Positions 36,401 to 48,917 of a stretch of 64,000 nucleotides of DNA are shown in pieces; within the stretch, counting starts at the first letter, position 1, and each line of letters opens with the position of its first letter. The position numbers and the translations under genes were made by a program. Origin of the DNA: Clitopilus passeckerianus (lineage: Eukaryota > Basidiomycota > Agaricomycetes > Agaricales > Entolomataceae); assembly GCA_944990035.1 (NCBI GenBank), contig CALYLX010000160.1:186001-250000 (forward strand). Direction: 5' to 3'. The notes beneath the pieces are model-generated. The model was not told the origin of the DNA. It did not search any database and saw only the letters and a program-made list of their open reading frames with translations.

Positions 36401-38596
36401 GAACATCGACTTTTGGAGACTTCCTAACAATAGAGCAACCAATCTACGGTCACAGACCTTCCGTATCAAGCAGGATCCCAGCATTTGGGAACAACATCTT
36501 CAGCTTCATGCGCCCGGTTCGAAACCTCGAAGTGACCGTGCCCCAGCTGTTCAATTCGGGGCAAACTGTGGAACTCTGCGCATTGGCAGCAGGATCTTTA
36601 TCTTCTCCGGGGATCAGTATGTTCCACTTGCGACGCCCCACAGCGTACACTCGTACATCGAGGAAACTTGTTCGCGTGGAAAGTTCGTCGGCTTTGCGAG
36701 GAGGCAGCGCCCTCTGAAAGCCTCCGAACTGGCTGCCACCCGCAACGTTGTGAATGACGGTTTCCTGGACCTCTCCCCTATCTCGCCTGAACTCGGAGGA
36801 AACGTGAAGGACAACATATTGCCCTCGAAAGACGACGATAAGGATGGGTGTGGAGGGAGAGGTGTGGATGAAAGCCAACGATGTGCTCACGGCAAAGAGA
36901 AAAAGGCGACGACGCAGATACAAGCGACGAAGAAGAAAGACGCCAGCGCCGATTCCGACAGCGACCAAGAAATACGTGAAAGTTCTGAGGAGTCAGATGA
37001 CTCTGATGACTGCGCGGAGGCCTATGAATCATGGAGCGAATGTTCGTCAGCGGAAGCTCGCGAGGGCTATGCCTCCAGCTCCGAAGCTGAAGCGGACCAG
37101 TCAGACGAAGAAGCTGGCCGTTCTGTCATCTCCAGCGGACGCTCAGATTCGCAGGATTCTGATGAAGAAAACTACTCAGATGATGAGCAGGATTACGATT
37201 CTGGTTTTGCCTCGGACTCGGAAGATGACGATGGGGACATTAATCGGCGCGTTTTTGGTTACGGCCAGTTGAGACGGTACGGAGAGGTATATATGGACTC
37301 GGACAACGAAGAGGATATTTACAGGGCCTACCTACATTCCACTGGGCGCAAAGATCGGGGCTCACCCTTAGTTGCTCAACTCTGTATCTTCGACACATCA
37401 GAGTCGCTTGAAAACCCTCGACTAATCTTTCGGTTTTCAAGGCCACTTGCATTTCCCCTCTACCATTCCCCTCCTGTCATTCATCCAACACATCCGCTGG
37501 TCGTCTGGCCATTGACTGCCGGGGCCATTCTCTTTGGCGATCTCAAAGAGAACTCGTATTTTGAACGGAAACTAGTGCCTTCGACGTCTTCAGGTGAGTT
37601 ATCTCTCGACTTGTAAGGTTACTATATTTCCTCATCTCATCACTCTTCCACAGCACGTCAGATATTCATGAAGTGTCACTTCTCAAGCTGTGGCAAATTC
37701 CTTCATATCGCCGCACTAGAAGGCCAGCAAGGAGATAGCACTGGCAAACCTCCCCCAGAACAAAATGGAGGAGAGAAATCCAGTCCTCCTAAAGAAGAAC
37801 ATTCAGACGATGAGGAGTATCCAGTTGTGGAGTCCGAGTCCGAGGATGAAGATGAAGCTGAAGCGAAAAATGACGAAGAAGGCGATCTCGGGGACGCAGA
37901 AGGCAACGTCCACACTCGTGCACAGACCAACGTGGAAGCCGGCGAACAATGTGGTTGTTCGGAGACGGCCAAGGTTGCCCAGTCCCTAGTTGTCTACACA
38001 TACCGCCTCTGCGCCTCCCAACCTACTCGCTCTCCGCCATCACTCGTACGTCAATCCAGACTAGATCTCGGGCTTGTACACTCCATCCCGGTGAACCGAC
38101 CCCCCTTCACTCTAACTTGGACGGACGAAGCCCTGTACGTCACTTGCCGTTCTCGGGTGCTCAGAGTATACAAAATCGACCTCGGTCATACCGAACCTTC
38201 GACTGCCAGTGGCAGCTCAGAAGAATCTGAATTCCCTATTACTCGCCCCCAGGAAGTTGTGGTTCTGCCATACTCGCGACTCACGCGTGATGTTTATTTC
38301 TTCCCGGCCAAAGACTCGGAGAAGGCTATGGTGTTGATGGGGAACAAGGACCTTTTGTACCCCTCGCCGCCACCAATAGGTTGCTTGTTGGACGAGGAGA
38401 AGGACCTCGGGGGTTGGGTCCGATCGTCTGGCACGCAGGATGTCCCAGACCATCGAGGGAACGGTCGGCTTACACAGTCGCTCGAGCAATTTGATCCTGA
38501 CGTTGATTGTGATTGTGAGTACAAGTCAACTGCGTCTCCTACATTACGATCTTAACTGACTTCAATACAGTGGAACTGTTTGTATTCCTGGACTAG
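33403..38596 (+). CDS. NACHT STAND protein: DUF7708-like N-terminus, NACHT NTPase, probable propeller with acidic insert
   Basis: A large NLR-like protein of about 1,580 residues in nine exons, with all eight introns in good phase. The N-terminal region (33403 to about 34000) has DPMPTAVIWGALSVIIKGAQ and DYEVLDGDCPELRRLL, the DUF7708 pattern found before fungal NACHT domains. A coiled stretch follows. The NACHT domain starts near 34330: ILKWLNKQE, Walker A GPGSGKS at about 34503, Walker B VYVFLDGLDEE at about 34805, and SSSQMTECVRQIF. Helical winged-helix-like regions run to 36000, then a beta-rich C-terminal half with GEVDRCWWG, IDEDGTLIVNIDFW and LTWTDEALYVT. A Ser/Asp/Glu tract of over 90 residues at 36950-37240, and a second at 37800-37890, interrupt it. 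The last exon 38571-38596 adds ELFVFLD. The ATG at 33403 is the first in frame. A role in self/non-self recognition is known for relatives; here it is inference. Confidence 0.85.
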
Positions 38597-38924
38597 AAGT
38601 CAAGAAACCCTGTCCACAATATTTAATCAATATTCTGAAAGGAGTGTACCGAAACTAAAACATCGTCCACGCCCTATCAGGCCGAAGCCCAGTTCGCAGT
38701 CAATAAAGAATTCGTATATCGGAATTAATCTTCGCCCCGTTTCCCCTAACCACCATCCATTTTGATCGGATGGTGTAGTGAATAATAGGGCGGTGCCACG
38801 CAAATTCATGCAAACGGCGAACACGCTCAACAACTTATAGCTGGACCAGCTTGAAGATCACAACCGAACATGCATGTCCAGATGATATCATAGCGTCGTA
38901 GTAGTAGATGAAGTAGTAATACAT
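38597..38924. other. Convergent 3' regions of the NACHT and RPL10 genes
   Basis: A short AT-rich gap between two stops. It must hold both 3' ends. No other signal is seen. Confidence 0.5.
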
Positions 38925-39741
38925 CTAAGCCCTAAGCGTGTTGCGAAGGTTCTCTTCCAGAGGTCCCTTGGGCCTAATGAACTTGACGTATGCACCATCC
39001 CTGGAATGGGGTCAACAAATCTGCAGAGAATGGCGATAGAGAAGACACGTACTGGAACACCTTCTTCTCAGCTTTGAGTTTCTGGTAGTCCTCCTTGTTG
39101 ACGTTGGTGAAGCCCCACTTCTTGGAGATAATGATCTTCTGGCGACCAGGGAACTTGTAACGAGCACGGCGGAGAGCCTCGATGACGGTAGCCTGGTTGG
39201 ACTCTTTTGTTCGGATGGAGAGGATGACCTGGCCGATGTTTACACGAGCGACGGTACCGTAGGGCTTGCCCCATGCACCACGCATACCGGTCTGAAGCCT
39301 GTAATAGTATTGGTCATAACCCCGCCCTGGGTTGAGATATGGTAAAAATACTAACCTATCAGCTCCGGCACATGACAACATCTTGTTGATACGGATGACA
39401 TGGAAGGGGTGGGCACGGACACGGAGATGGAAGGAGTCCTTTCCGGAAGTCTTGGTGACGTACTTGTTGGCGCAAATACGGGCAGCTTCGAGGGCTTCAC
39501 TTGAGAGCTGTTCGTACTCGTCGGAGACGAGGTGAGCGCAGAAGGGGAACTCGTCGACGTTGGCACGTTTGCGACCAAGATCGAAGATACGGATCTATAA
39601 GCATGAGGCTTTAGTAAATTGACGATAAATTTCAAAGTCGACGAGGCTCACCTTGGGATCCGGGACACCACGGTTGTACCTCGACTTGGGGTAGGGCTTG
39701 TTCTTGCAGTAGCGGTAGCAGCGAGCGGGACGGCGACCCAT
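38925..39741 (-). CDS. RPL10: 60S ribosomal protein L10 (uL16)
   Basis: Component of the large ribosomal subunit near the peptidyl transferase centre, loaded last in cytoplasmic 60S maturation. Four exons. The first encodes [20 protein letters not shown] and ends at GVPDPK; the others begin with [17 protein letters not shown], then [18 protein letters not shown], then [13 protein letters not shown], ending in RNTLRA and TAG. The intron between KVFQ and DGAYV has GTACGT and CCAG ends. The length of about 220 residues matches eukaryotic uL16. A likely 5' leader intron lies just upstream (39750-39948). Neighbours do not form an operon; the gene marks the boundary between the accessory block and the conserved block. 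Confidence 0.97.
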
Positions 39742-39749
39742 TGTTAATT

Positions 39750-39948
39750 CTGCAGGTAATTATCAGTAAACCTGCAGAAATTTGCAGCCCGCCTGCCAAA
39801 GCTATGCAGATCCTCCTCCAATCCAGCGTCATCCAACCCTAAATCCACGCATCCAGCCCAAAATTTCGCCCTTTTGAGCTATTCAACATCTCAAATGACC
39901 CGAATCTGGCATATCTTCACAAAACGAGCGTAAAGAGGGCGTACTCAC
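39750..39948 (-). other. Probable 5' UTR intron of RPL10
   Basis: Reading the minus strand, GTGAGT starts at 39948 and CTGCAG ends at 39750, eight bases before the ATG. The upstream side is pyrimidine-rich, as expected for a ribosomal protein leader. Leader introns are common in fungal ribosomal protein genes. Confidence 0.55.
39835..39843 (-). promoter_or_regulatory. Telobox-like motif upstream of RPL10
   Basis: TTTAGGGTT on the RPL10 strand. TTAGGG-type sites bound by Tbf1-like factors are known ancestral elements of fungal ribosomal protein promoters. Here it lies about 100 bp before the ATG, inside the predicted leader intron. Confidence 0.45.
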
Positions 39949-40324
39949 AGCTAGGGGGGTGTTGGGATGGGGAGAATGGCCAACGACTGGGCCTTTTTGT
40001 ACCACCGAAGAGGATGACTAACCTGGCAGCAAAGGTGACTGAGTAAGGCAACGGACCCGCTCGGCAATCACCGACAAGCCTTTACCTTACCAAGCTCTGG
40101 TCAAGATGATGACTTGTCCGAGCTGACGCCTTTGTAAACTCACAGTTGCGCAATGAAAACGGATCCCATTAGGTGGATATTTATGTTAGAATTTAAGTGT
40201 TCGAACGAAGCATGATCAGTGGTGTAGTGTATACAGGTTACAAAGGTCAACTACAGGGTATTCGATGCATCTTGCCAGTGGAAGCCAGAGGGGTATTCAG
40301 AAAAGAAAGTAAATTGTCCTTGAA
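39949..40324. other. Intergenic region between RPL10 promoter and MAPK 3' end
   Basis: Holds the RPL10 core promoter (a C-rich run near 39955) and the 3' end of the MAP kinase transcript. Nothing else is recognisable. Confidence 0.45.
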
Positions 40325-41913
<1,589 letters not shown>

Positions 41914-43142
41914 TTTGGTTGGGCAGGGATTAGAATTAGGAGGTAAAGGCTCAGTGTTGTGTGGCGGAAGACAAGGTCACATTTGTAGGCGACGAGCGAG
42001 CCCTCAAGACAATAGCGGCAAATGCCGTAAGCGGTAAGCCTCTTTTCGGAGGTTCTTCCTGGAACTCTAGCCTAGTCCACTCTTGCTCTAGATATTGAAA
42101 CGATCAACGAACTACGCGACAATAGTTCACTTGAACTGCTTCGGCTTCTACTCTGGGCATGTCCAAACCACTGGAAGGGCACAGCTTTGGTCACGAATCT
42201 ATTGAATGCCCTTCACGACACCGTCCAACCGCCGATCGTTGTCGACGGAACGGGATCGCCTATCAACCTCCGAGAGCACGGGAACAAATGCGGGTCCGGC
42301 ATTGAGGCCAGGCTTGGAATGCTGCGATGAAAACGATGACAACCTGGTCGCAGTACTTTTATCTCTGAACAGCCACCTTAACAGTGAAGCGCGATGTGAC
42401 CTGCATGGAAGGTAACACAGTACCACTGCAAGTCCCCCAGCTGCGCATTACCCGCGAGTATATAGAATGTATAGGTAACGAGGAGATCGTCTTGTTCTGA
42501 AATGTGTTTGCGGCTTCAGCCACATGACGGAATCTTGACTGTTGTGATAGATGGTCGCTCCAGGGATGACAATGGATTGAATGTGGGGACATTGGTCATG
42601 GATGCATCATTGATATATAGCAATCAAATACAAAACCTCCTCGATCGCCTCGTTTTGTGGCGTTCAAGGGGTGACAGTCGACCTCCTTGGGGTCACTACT
42701 GTAGGCAGTCGACGGTGGCTGACACGGCTATCTCAACAACTTTTGGGTCCTTGTTGTTCTATGAAGTGGCCAGAGTTCCGAAAGCTCAAGATGCCTTCAG
42801 GCCGACATTGCCCCGACGCTGAGGGCAGGAAGAAAGGCGGCAACTGAGATGAAGCTACGGGCGCGTCGTCCCCCAGCATAGCACGCAGCCGGTGTGGCCG
42901 CCAGAAATCTCATCTCTCTGGGTTGATCAAACTACTATACACTATACATCAGCAACCCTAATGATTGTGAAGCTTCCATTTAATCGTATCCCAACCTTCC
43001 ATAGGTACACTCTGCGGGGAACGGCCAGGTATACCGGACTAAATTGTTGCTCGTTCAGTCGAAGTTGTTATTCTACCCGGATTCACATGATCTCACGTAC
43101 GCTTTACTTGATCTCCGTTCTTCGACCATCACCTCGAGATAT
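41914..43142. other. Intergenic region with a possible eroded gene
   Basis: On the plus strand, an exon-like frame at 42092-42330 follows a good acceptor (CTCTAG) and reads IETINELRDNSSLELLRLLL and onward to a stop with believable composition. A second piece near 42657-42827 (GVQGVTVDLLGVTTVG) may belong with it. No start or family can be assigned, so it is left as a possible gene relic. The upstream end holds the MAPK promoter. Confidence 0.35.
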
Positions 43143-43858
43143 ATGAGCGAATCCATAGTCGATCGGGGACTCCTACTGGTCTATGGAGAACCAGGTCCAA
43201 ACGTTACCGAGGTTGAATTCAACGGTCTGTCGCCTCAACATCTGCCCTTCAGGTAAGAACTGATAGAGTCCTTGACAAAGACTGGTACGACGACGAGCAT
43301 GCCCCAGCTCGATTAACAGTCCCAGGAATCTCTACCGCGGCTCGATATAAAGCGACCGATGGAATCTCCCCTTCTTGGATCGCTATCTACGACGCCAGGG
43401 ATATAGCTGTGCTTTCTTCTGAAGCATACAAGAATCTAATGGCCCAAGCATCTGATAGTGAGAAGGCCCTGATTCCCCGCCTCAAATCGTTGAAAAGGGG
43501 TATTTATGAACTCATGGATGTCTTTGAGAAACGTGGAGCGACGGAAAATGTGCAAGGATGGAGGGGGTCACATCTATTTATTATTGAATCTCGATCATCC
43601 GCGGGAGATGAGGAAGTTGATAAATGGTACCGGGAGGAACACATACCTCTGGTTTCAAAGGCTGCTGGATTTCTTCGATCCAGAAGATACCGCCTTGCTA
43701 GTTATGTACAACTTGCGGGTGATGAGGAAGATCAGGCACCTGCAATATTCCTTGAGGTATACGAATGGGACGGTGGGGATCTTTTTGTCGGAGAGGGGGT
43801 CAAAGGTACTAGAGGATCCAGAGAGCTCAGAAGCTTTGTGGTCCATAAGAAGTTCTAG
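43143..43858 (+). CDS. EthD-fold (dimeric alpha/beta barrel) small protein
   Basis: A 219-residue protein from exons 43143-43224 and 43281-43858; the intron has GTCTGT and AAAG ends and phase 1. Two similar halves are visible. The first has LLLVYGEPGPNVTEVEFN, then DWYDDEHAPARLTVPGI; the second has FIIESRSSAGDEEVDKWY, then REEHIPLVSKAAGFLRSRRY. A repeated WY-x2-EH-P motif of this kind is characteristic of ferredoxin-like EthD/dimeric barrel proteins, where the His can be catalytic or ligand-binding. In fungi most have no known substrate; some decarboxylate or cyclise polyketide-type compounds. No biosynthetic cluster is visible around it. Cytosolic; no signal peptide. Confidence 0.82.
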
Positions 43859-46421
43859 CACGGTGGATCCACCTCAGTTAACCTGTATTATTTGAGGATG
43901 AGCAATCTTCTTTCAACTGGCTCCTTCCCTATCGCCATTACACTCAATCATCCATTCCAGCTCTAAAAATAAAAGGACTGCCACCTCCACCGCCGACTGG
44001 ACTTGCAGAAAGGTTCAAATCAAGCACTTGCTTCAAGAATACTTCTATGTCGATTGCCCCGACTATTAGCATTACAATCTCTTTGAACGCGAAATCGGCC
44101 ACCTAAAGGCGAAGCAGCTGTTACCTTCCCAGCTCCTCGCGCAATCTACTCTTGGCTAGGCGCTGCTGAAATGATTGGTGTTGCTATTCGCACCGGAAAC
44201 CATCGCGAGAACGCTAGATAGTGAGTTATCGCGTGAAATGGCTGTGTTTTCTCTGATTGGTAGCGGATCTTGCTCTGTACGAATGTTGGCGATTTCATGA
44301 TAAATGTCATCTTTAACAGGACTGCCACCCGCTACCGCCCCCTACGGAGCTCACGCTGAGGCGTTCTCCTAGATCGCTACGCCTCCCCCCAAGTAGATTA
44401 AACAGACACCAGGAGAGGTCAAGCTAGCACTTCGCATAATTGCGTCATATTTTGATGCATTAGTAGGCTTTTCAAGTTAAGAAATACAGATATCATGGTT
44501 GTCTAGAATACAGCGACGACAGTCGTCTATGAGGGATGATGCCAGCTAATAATACACGCCAGTTATCCATTACATCTTCGGTATATTCCTTCACGAGCCG
44601 GCTCGTCCAGGATGCGATCCATATGTGGAGTCGATCCATTAGGTCGGAGGATCAATAATTTACGTCCCCGTCCGCCGAAACCCCAGCGCATTTCTCAGCT
44701 GTTGTTATTACTGTCGACTTGAATGGGTTCTGGGACGCCGGGTAAAGGTTCTTCATCTTCGTTCTCTTCCTTGAAATTTTGGGCGAAACAGCGAGACGCG
44801 TGGTCTTGGAGTGTGCAGTGACTGCAGATGACATGATTAGTACACCTATCCATACGCTCCACAAGTAGAAGCACGAACTTATGAAGACATGGTCGTTGAT
44901 GGATTCGGGAATCTGGGCGGTTCTGGGTCTCTAGACCATTGAGGTGGGGTACGTCTTGCCGCCAGGCTTCGACATCATCCATTTTGGTCGAATCTGAATC
45001 GTAAAATCTGGTCCAGGTGTCACGAGTGCAATCATAGCTGAAGAGGAGCCATGATATACCTGGGTGGAATGATGACTTGCAATGTTGGTGTTCTCGGGGA
45101 TGGGCTCGATAAAAGAGGGCTCGGCAGGTGCACAAGTTCTGGTGTCGACAGAAGCGAGCTGGTGGTACGATCAGGGCAAGACAAAGCCGCAAGTGAGTAC
45201 GCATCCAAAAAAGCGATTCCGATACGGACGACATACTCGACATTCGTGTTATCATCTGCTGGGCAGTCTCGACTTTATTTTATCAAATAGAACAAAATTT
45301 CAACGAGGCGGCGGCGTAGAATGAAGGAGGGACACTCACGTTGCAGATTCGGTCTCACGTACGCCGACCGCTGATAAAATATCGCGATTTTTGGCGAGGT
45401 GGCTGTCTACACGCGTTCGCGCGCTGCTACTCCACTCCTGATGATCGTCCATTTCTTGTACACTTATGGGCCAACTAAGATCCAAGAGTTTAGTCAGGCG
45501 CTGTGGCTACCATGTGGCTGGGCGCTTACTGCTCTTGTCGGTCGTCCACTCGCCCCGAGGACGCAGTCAAGATGGGTGAGACGTTCGTTGGGTTGGAAAA
45601 CAAAGATGCCGTGACAGCAGGAGCAGGTGGATTATATGGCAGGATTCCAAGGGGCGTCGGTTGGCGACGTCGGAGAAATGGTGATGTAGCCGAATGGAAG
45701 ACATCGGAACTGGGACAGGTTGGAGTGAATTCACGGTATCTGCGAGAAACAGTCAATTTTCTTCGGTATGCTAGGAGATCAGATCAAAGAGCAGTGACAC
45801 CTACAGGCTCTGACCAAAACCAAAGTCTGGCTCTGCAACCTGTGCGAGCATGGATCGGTGAACTTCGGCCTCCATTGGGTGCATGATTTGGGCTTACATT
45901 TTGCAGAACCTTGCACCGACTTTATAAGGATGCGGTGGCCAGTACACGCTTTTCGTTGACTCTACGTCAAACCCTGTCAATGCATGCCTGCCTTCCGTCC
46001 TGCATTGGCAAGACCGAGATCTGCGCTGGATCGACGATCCTCCAAAAACATGCTGTTCACGAGCACCAAAAAGGCTGAATCTCCTGGTTTCAGATGATCA
46101 TCAAAGGATGAGGATGAGAAAACGAAGGGGAAAAGCGAAGAATAAACACTCCGACTGGCTTCAAGATGTAGATGAACGCGTGTTTTGAGAGAAGCAAACA
46201 CCAATTGGCTTTCGTTACCCAATCAAATTAGGCGCCGGAACGTCGGCCCGACTTTTGGCTCGGGGAGGCTGGGAATGGTATAGCGCAGGCGTACACACTG
46301 CTTCGTGTAGAAGGGCTGGTGCCGGACATGCACGTCGCAAAAGAAAAATTCAAATTGCTATTGACTGCGTGTAAAACAGGAAAAAGAAGTGGTAGTTAAA
46401 ACACAAATACAGGCTAAAAGT
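43859..46421. other. Gene-poor interval with one weak minus-strand candidate
   Basis: Apart from the weak candidate at 44695-45255, frames here are short and conflicting. A plus-strand frame 45503-45886 is Arg/Gly-rich without a motif and overlaps an equally open minus frame. I see no RNA gene or mobile element. Confidence 0.4.
44695..45255 (-). CDS. Weak candidate gene, Cys/His-rich, unknown
   Basis: An open frame of 186 codons starting at 45255. The second half has sensible composition: DVEAWRQDVPHLNGLE, HKFVLLLVERMD, then CTNHVICSHCTLQDH, in which spaced Cys and His could bind metal, and an acidic tail ending PIQVDSNNNS. I do not recognise a family. The N-terminal part looks like non-coding sequence, so the true start may be the Met near 44983, or the gene may be spliced differently. 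Confidence 0.3.
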   Translation of the reverse strand: MITRMSSMSSVSESLFWMRTHLRLCLALIVPPARFCRHQNLCTCRALFYRAHPREHQHCKSSFHPGISWLLFSYDCTRDTWTRFYDSDSTKMDDVEAWRQDVPHLNGLETQNRPDSRIHQRPCLHKFVLLLVERMDRCTNHVICSHCTLQDHASRCFAQNFKEENEDEEPLPGVPEPIQVDSNNNS

Positions 46422-47745
46422 CTACTCATCCTCGGACTCATCACCAGAGACTTCTGCATTCTCCCGACCGGCTTTCGCCATGAGCTGAGCAAGATCTTGT
46501 TCTTCTGACTCTGAAATGGCCTTGGGCTTCATTTTGACGATGAGGTTGCCTCCTTGATCTTCAATCGTGCTTTGAATCGATTCGATGGCACGTTCAAGGC
46601 GTTCCACCGCAGCGTACTGGTGTTTGAAGGAGTAAGGAGTGGAAGAAGGAGCAGTTAGGCCCTGAATTTCGGTGGAGCTAAGAATTAAGGTAAACGCACC
46701 TTGTCGGTAGCATTGGTGCTCAACACGTAGAGCGGTGGGGCAACAAGCTTCGCTTTAATCGGCACTGCTTCACTGCTTGCTTTCTCGCCTGCGCGGAGTG
46801 CTTTCTTGATAGCATCGATACCAGCCGGGGTATAACATGTGAGCTCAATATCTGCACGAAGCTTGATGGGTTGGGGTGTGAGACGGCGTGCAATCGTCGA
46901 GGTGAGTAAGGTCTGAGTGGACGGTGGCAATTGTTTCGGAAGCTGCGACCAGACAGCATCTGGCTCGCTGTCAATGTCAATCAAGAGTTCAATTAGCTTT
47001 AGACAAATATTAAATCGACAACGGAGAAAACGTACGTGAGGGCTAGTTTGAAGGCATCATAGGGGTGGCCGTATTTCTTTCCAAGGGGCCAGGCTATTGT
47101 TTCATAGAGGACCTCAAGCTTTTCCTCCTCATTTGGACCGCCTATCGGCCCACCTTCGGTTTCTGGAAGGTCGTCCTCTCCAGCAGCCTGCCGCGCTTTC
47201 CGTGCCTTCCTGCTCTCCTTCTCGACCGGCTCAGCGGCAACAGGCACACCTGCCTCGCCTCCTTCTCCGTCATGATCCACGGAAGCGATTTTCGATGCAA
47301 CATGACGAAGTATCGAGGCCACGGTCTTGGATTTCATATAGCGCTCTTCACATTTTGTGATGTCTTCCGGAGAGACACGACGTTTCGAGAGATCGATATA
47401 ACCTACGTTTCTGCAATTAGTACCGAGCTGGGTTATAGGCTGATCATCGAGGATCCTCGCACCTTTCTCTTTATCCACACGCAGCACGACGACAACCTCG
47501 TTTCTCCCCACTCGGATGAGTTTTTGCACTGATCTTATACGCCTACGTGATAGCTCAGATAGAAGAATCATTCCCTCCGTGTTATCGTATTCTAGCTGCA
47601 TATTTGGCGTCAGAATTGCTCAAAACTCGCAAGATAAACATGGATATCGCACCAATTTGACATATGCTCCCATCTCAGCGATCTGACGAACTTGCACCAT
47701 GACAAGCTCGTCAACCTCAGGATACTTCTGCTCGTAGTACCGCAT
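46422..47745 (-). CDS. SUI2: Translation initiation factor eIF2 alpha subunit
   Basis: Subunit of the GTP-dependent complex that brings initiator tRNA to the 40S ribosome. The first exon starts [21 protein letters not shown] and runs to AYVKL. The second has [20 protein letters not shown], containing the serine equivalent to Ser51, target of Gcn2-type kinases, in an intact SELSRRR context. Next come [54 protein letters not shown], and the C-terminal domain with [15 protein letters not shown] and [12 protein letters not shown]. An acidic end, SGDESEDE, matches known eIF2-alpha tails that contact eIF2B/eIF5. Between [15 protein letters not shown] and [17 protein letters not shown] lies a charged insert of about 45 residues ([17 protein letters not shown]), often seen in basidiomycete copies. 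The total is about 350 residues over five or six exons. Confidence 0.95.
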
Positions 47746-48917
47746 CTTTTTGAAGTTGTTATCGACGACGACGGCAAGGACGACGAGAAAGTTGATGAAT
47801 TGGCCACCAACAGCAAGAGTCAGCCAAATCTCAAAATCGCAACCCTAACCTTACGAGGCGGACCGACTTCCGATATCCGACGCCGAACAACTCCTGGCTT
47901 CATACCACGACCACTGCGGCCCTCAGGTTCATCGACAATGCCCCAAGGCCCTATTTCTTAATGCTACAGTTATAGTTGCGCTGATAGGCTGCACGTAAAA
48001 GAATTCTCAGACGGGCATTTTACCCCCTGATTTCACAACCAGAAACGGATGCATTCGCTTCCATCTCGAATGGAGTCAATGGACCTCCGACTTGTACGCG
48101 AACGTGTGTTGAGCAGCTTATACATGCAGTCCATAAGCCGCAACGGTGGCAGCGTATTATTATCAAGGCAGTGCAGCACCCTCCCGGACATGCAACTGTA
48201 TAATCTTTGAAAAATTTAATGACTTACGACATCTGAGGGCCTTTCTTCCACCGACCCACCTTTTGCCGAGTCTTCTACGGCTTTCTATCTGCACGGATCC
48301 GTCATCCTCGACAGTCCTCGACATCTAGGAAGCACAAGCTGTCGACATGCCGATGTCATATTCTGTCAGTGCCTGACTTTGTACGGATTCTTCACGAAGC
48401 AGAGATCCTCGGACGGGATGAACCTGCCCGCTAACGCCTTCATCTTTGTTATGTTCTTCTACCAAGCCATCAACCGTAAGACCCTATCTGCTATCTGTCT
48501 ACATTACCCGGAAACTGATGAAGTTTCGAAGCCTCGAGGCTTCTCCTCCAGAAAATTCTAGCTGGGCCAACCGGGCCAACCTGGCCAACGTTCGCAATTT
48601 GCGCGCCACCGATTTGGTCTTGGGGCTCGGCCAGGCTCAAGATAAGCTGGGAATCAAGGACTATCTCCTCCCCAAAAAATGGAGACAAAGATTACTTCGT
48701 AAGATGGTTTATGGCGTCTCACTCGAGTTCGGCAGGAGCTGACATCGACACCCGACGGCTTTAGCAGGCGTATGACAGAGTCGACTTACATCCGCATCAA
48801 TGAGGCTTTCGTGATACTCTCATGAAGCATCTAGTTGTGCCTCGTGGTCGAGATGTATAAAAGCCAGCAAATCTTGACCAACTCCTACAACTGCAATCGC
48901 AAGTTATCCAGATAGAT
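47746..48917. other. Intergenic region without supported gene
   Basis: Contains the eIF2-alpha leader/promoter at its left end and the secreted-protein promoter at its right end. Plus-strand frames (e.g. 48446-48742) show no family and no good start context. Confidence 0.45.
48856..48863 (+). promoter_or_regulatory. TATA box of the secreted-protein gene
   Basis: TATAAAAG lies 55-62 bp before the ATG at 48918, with a CT-rich stretch after it. The spacing is typical for a strongly and conditionally expressed fungal gene. Confidence 0.6.

Noticed and set aside
36450..36968. 172-residue minus-strand frame
   Set aside because: It is antisense to the intact NACHT gene, whose frame, introns and protein pattern are clear.
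45503..45886. 128-codon plus-strand frame between the EthD and eIF2-alpha genes
   Set aside because: The opposite strand is open too, and neither reading has a start context, splice partners or a domain.
47065..47532. 155-residue plus-strand frame
   Set aside because: It is the exact antisense of the conserved eIF2-alpha exon.
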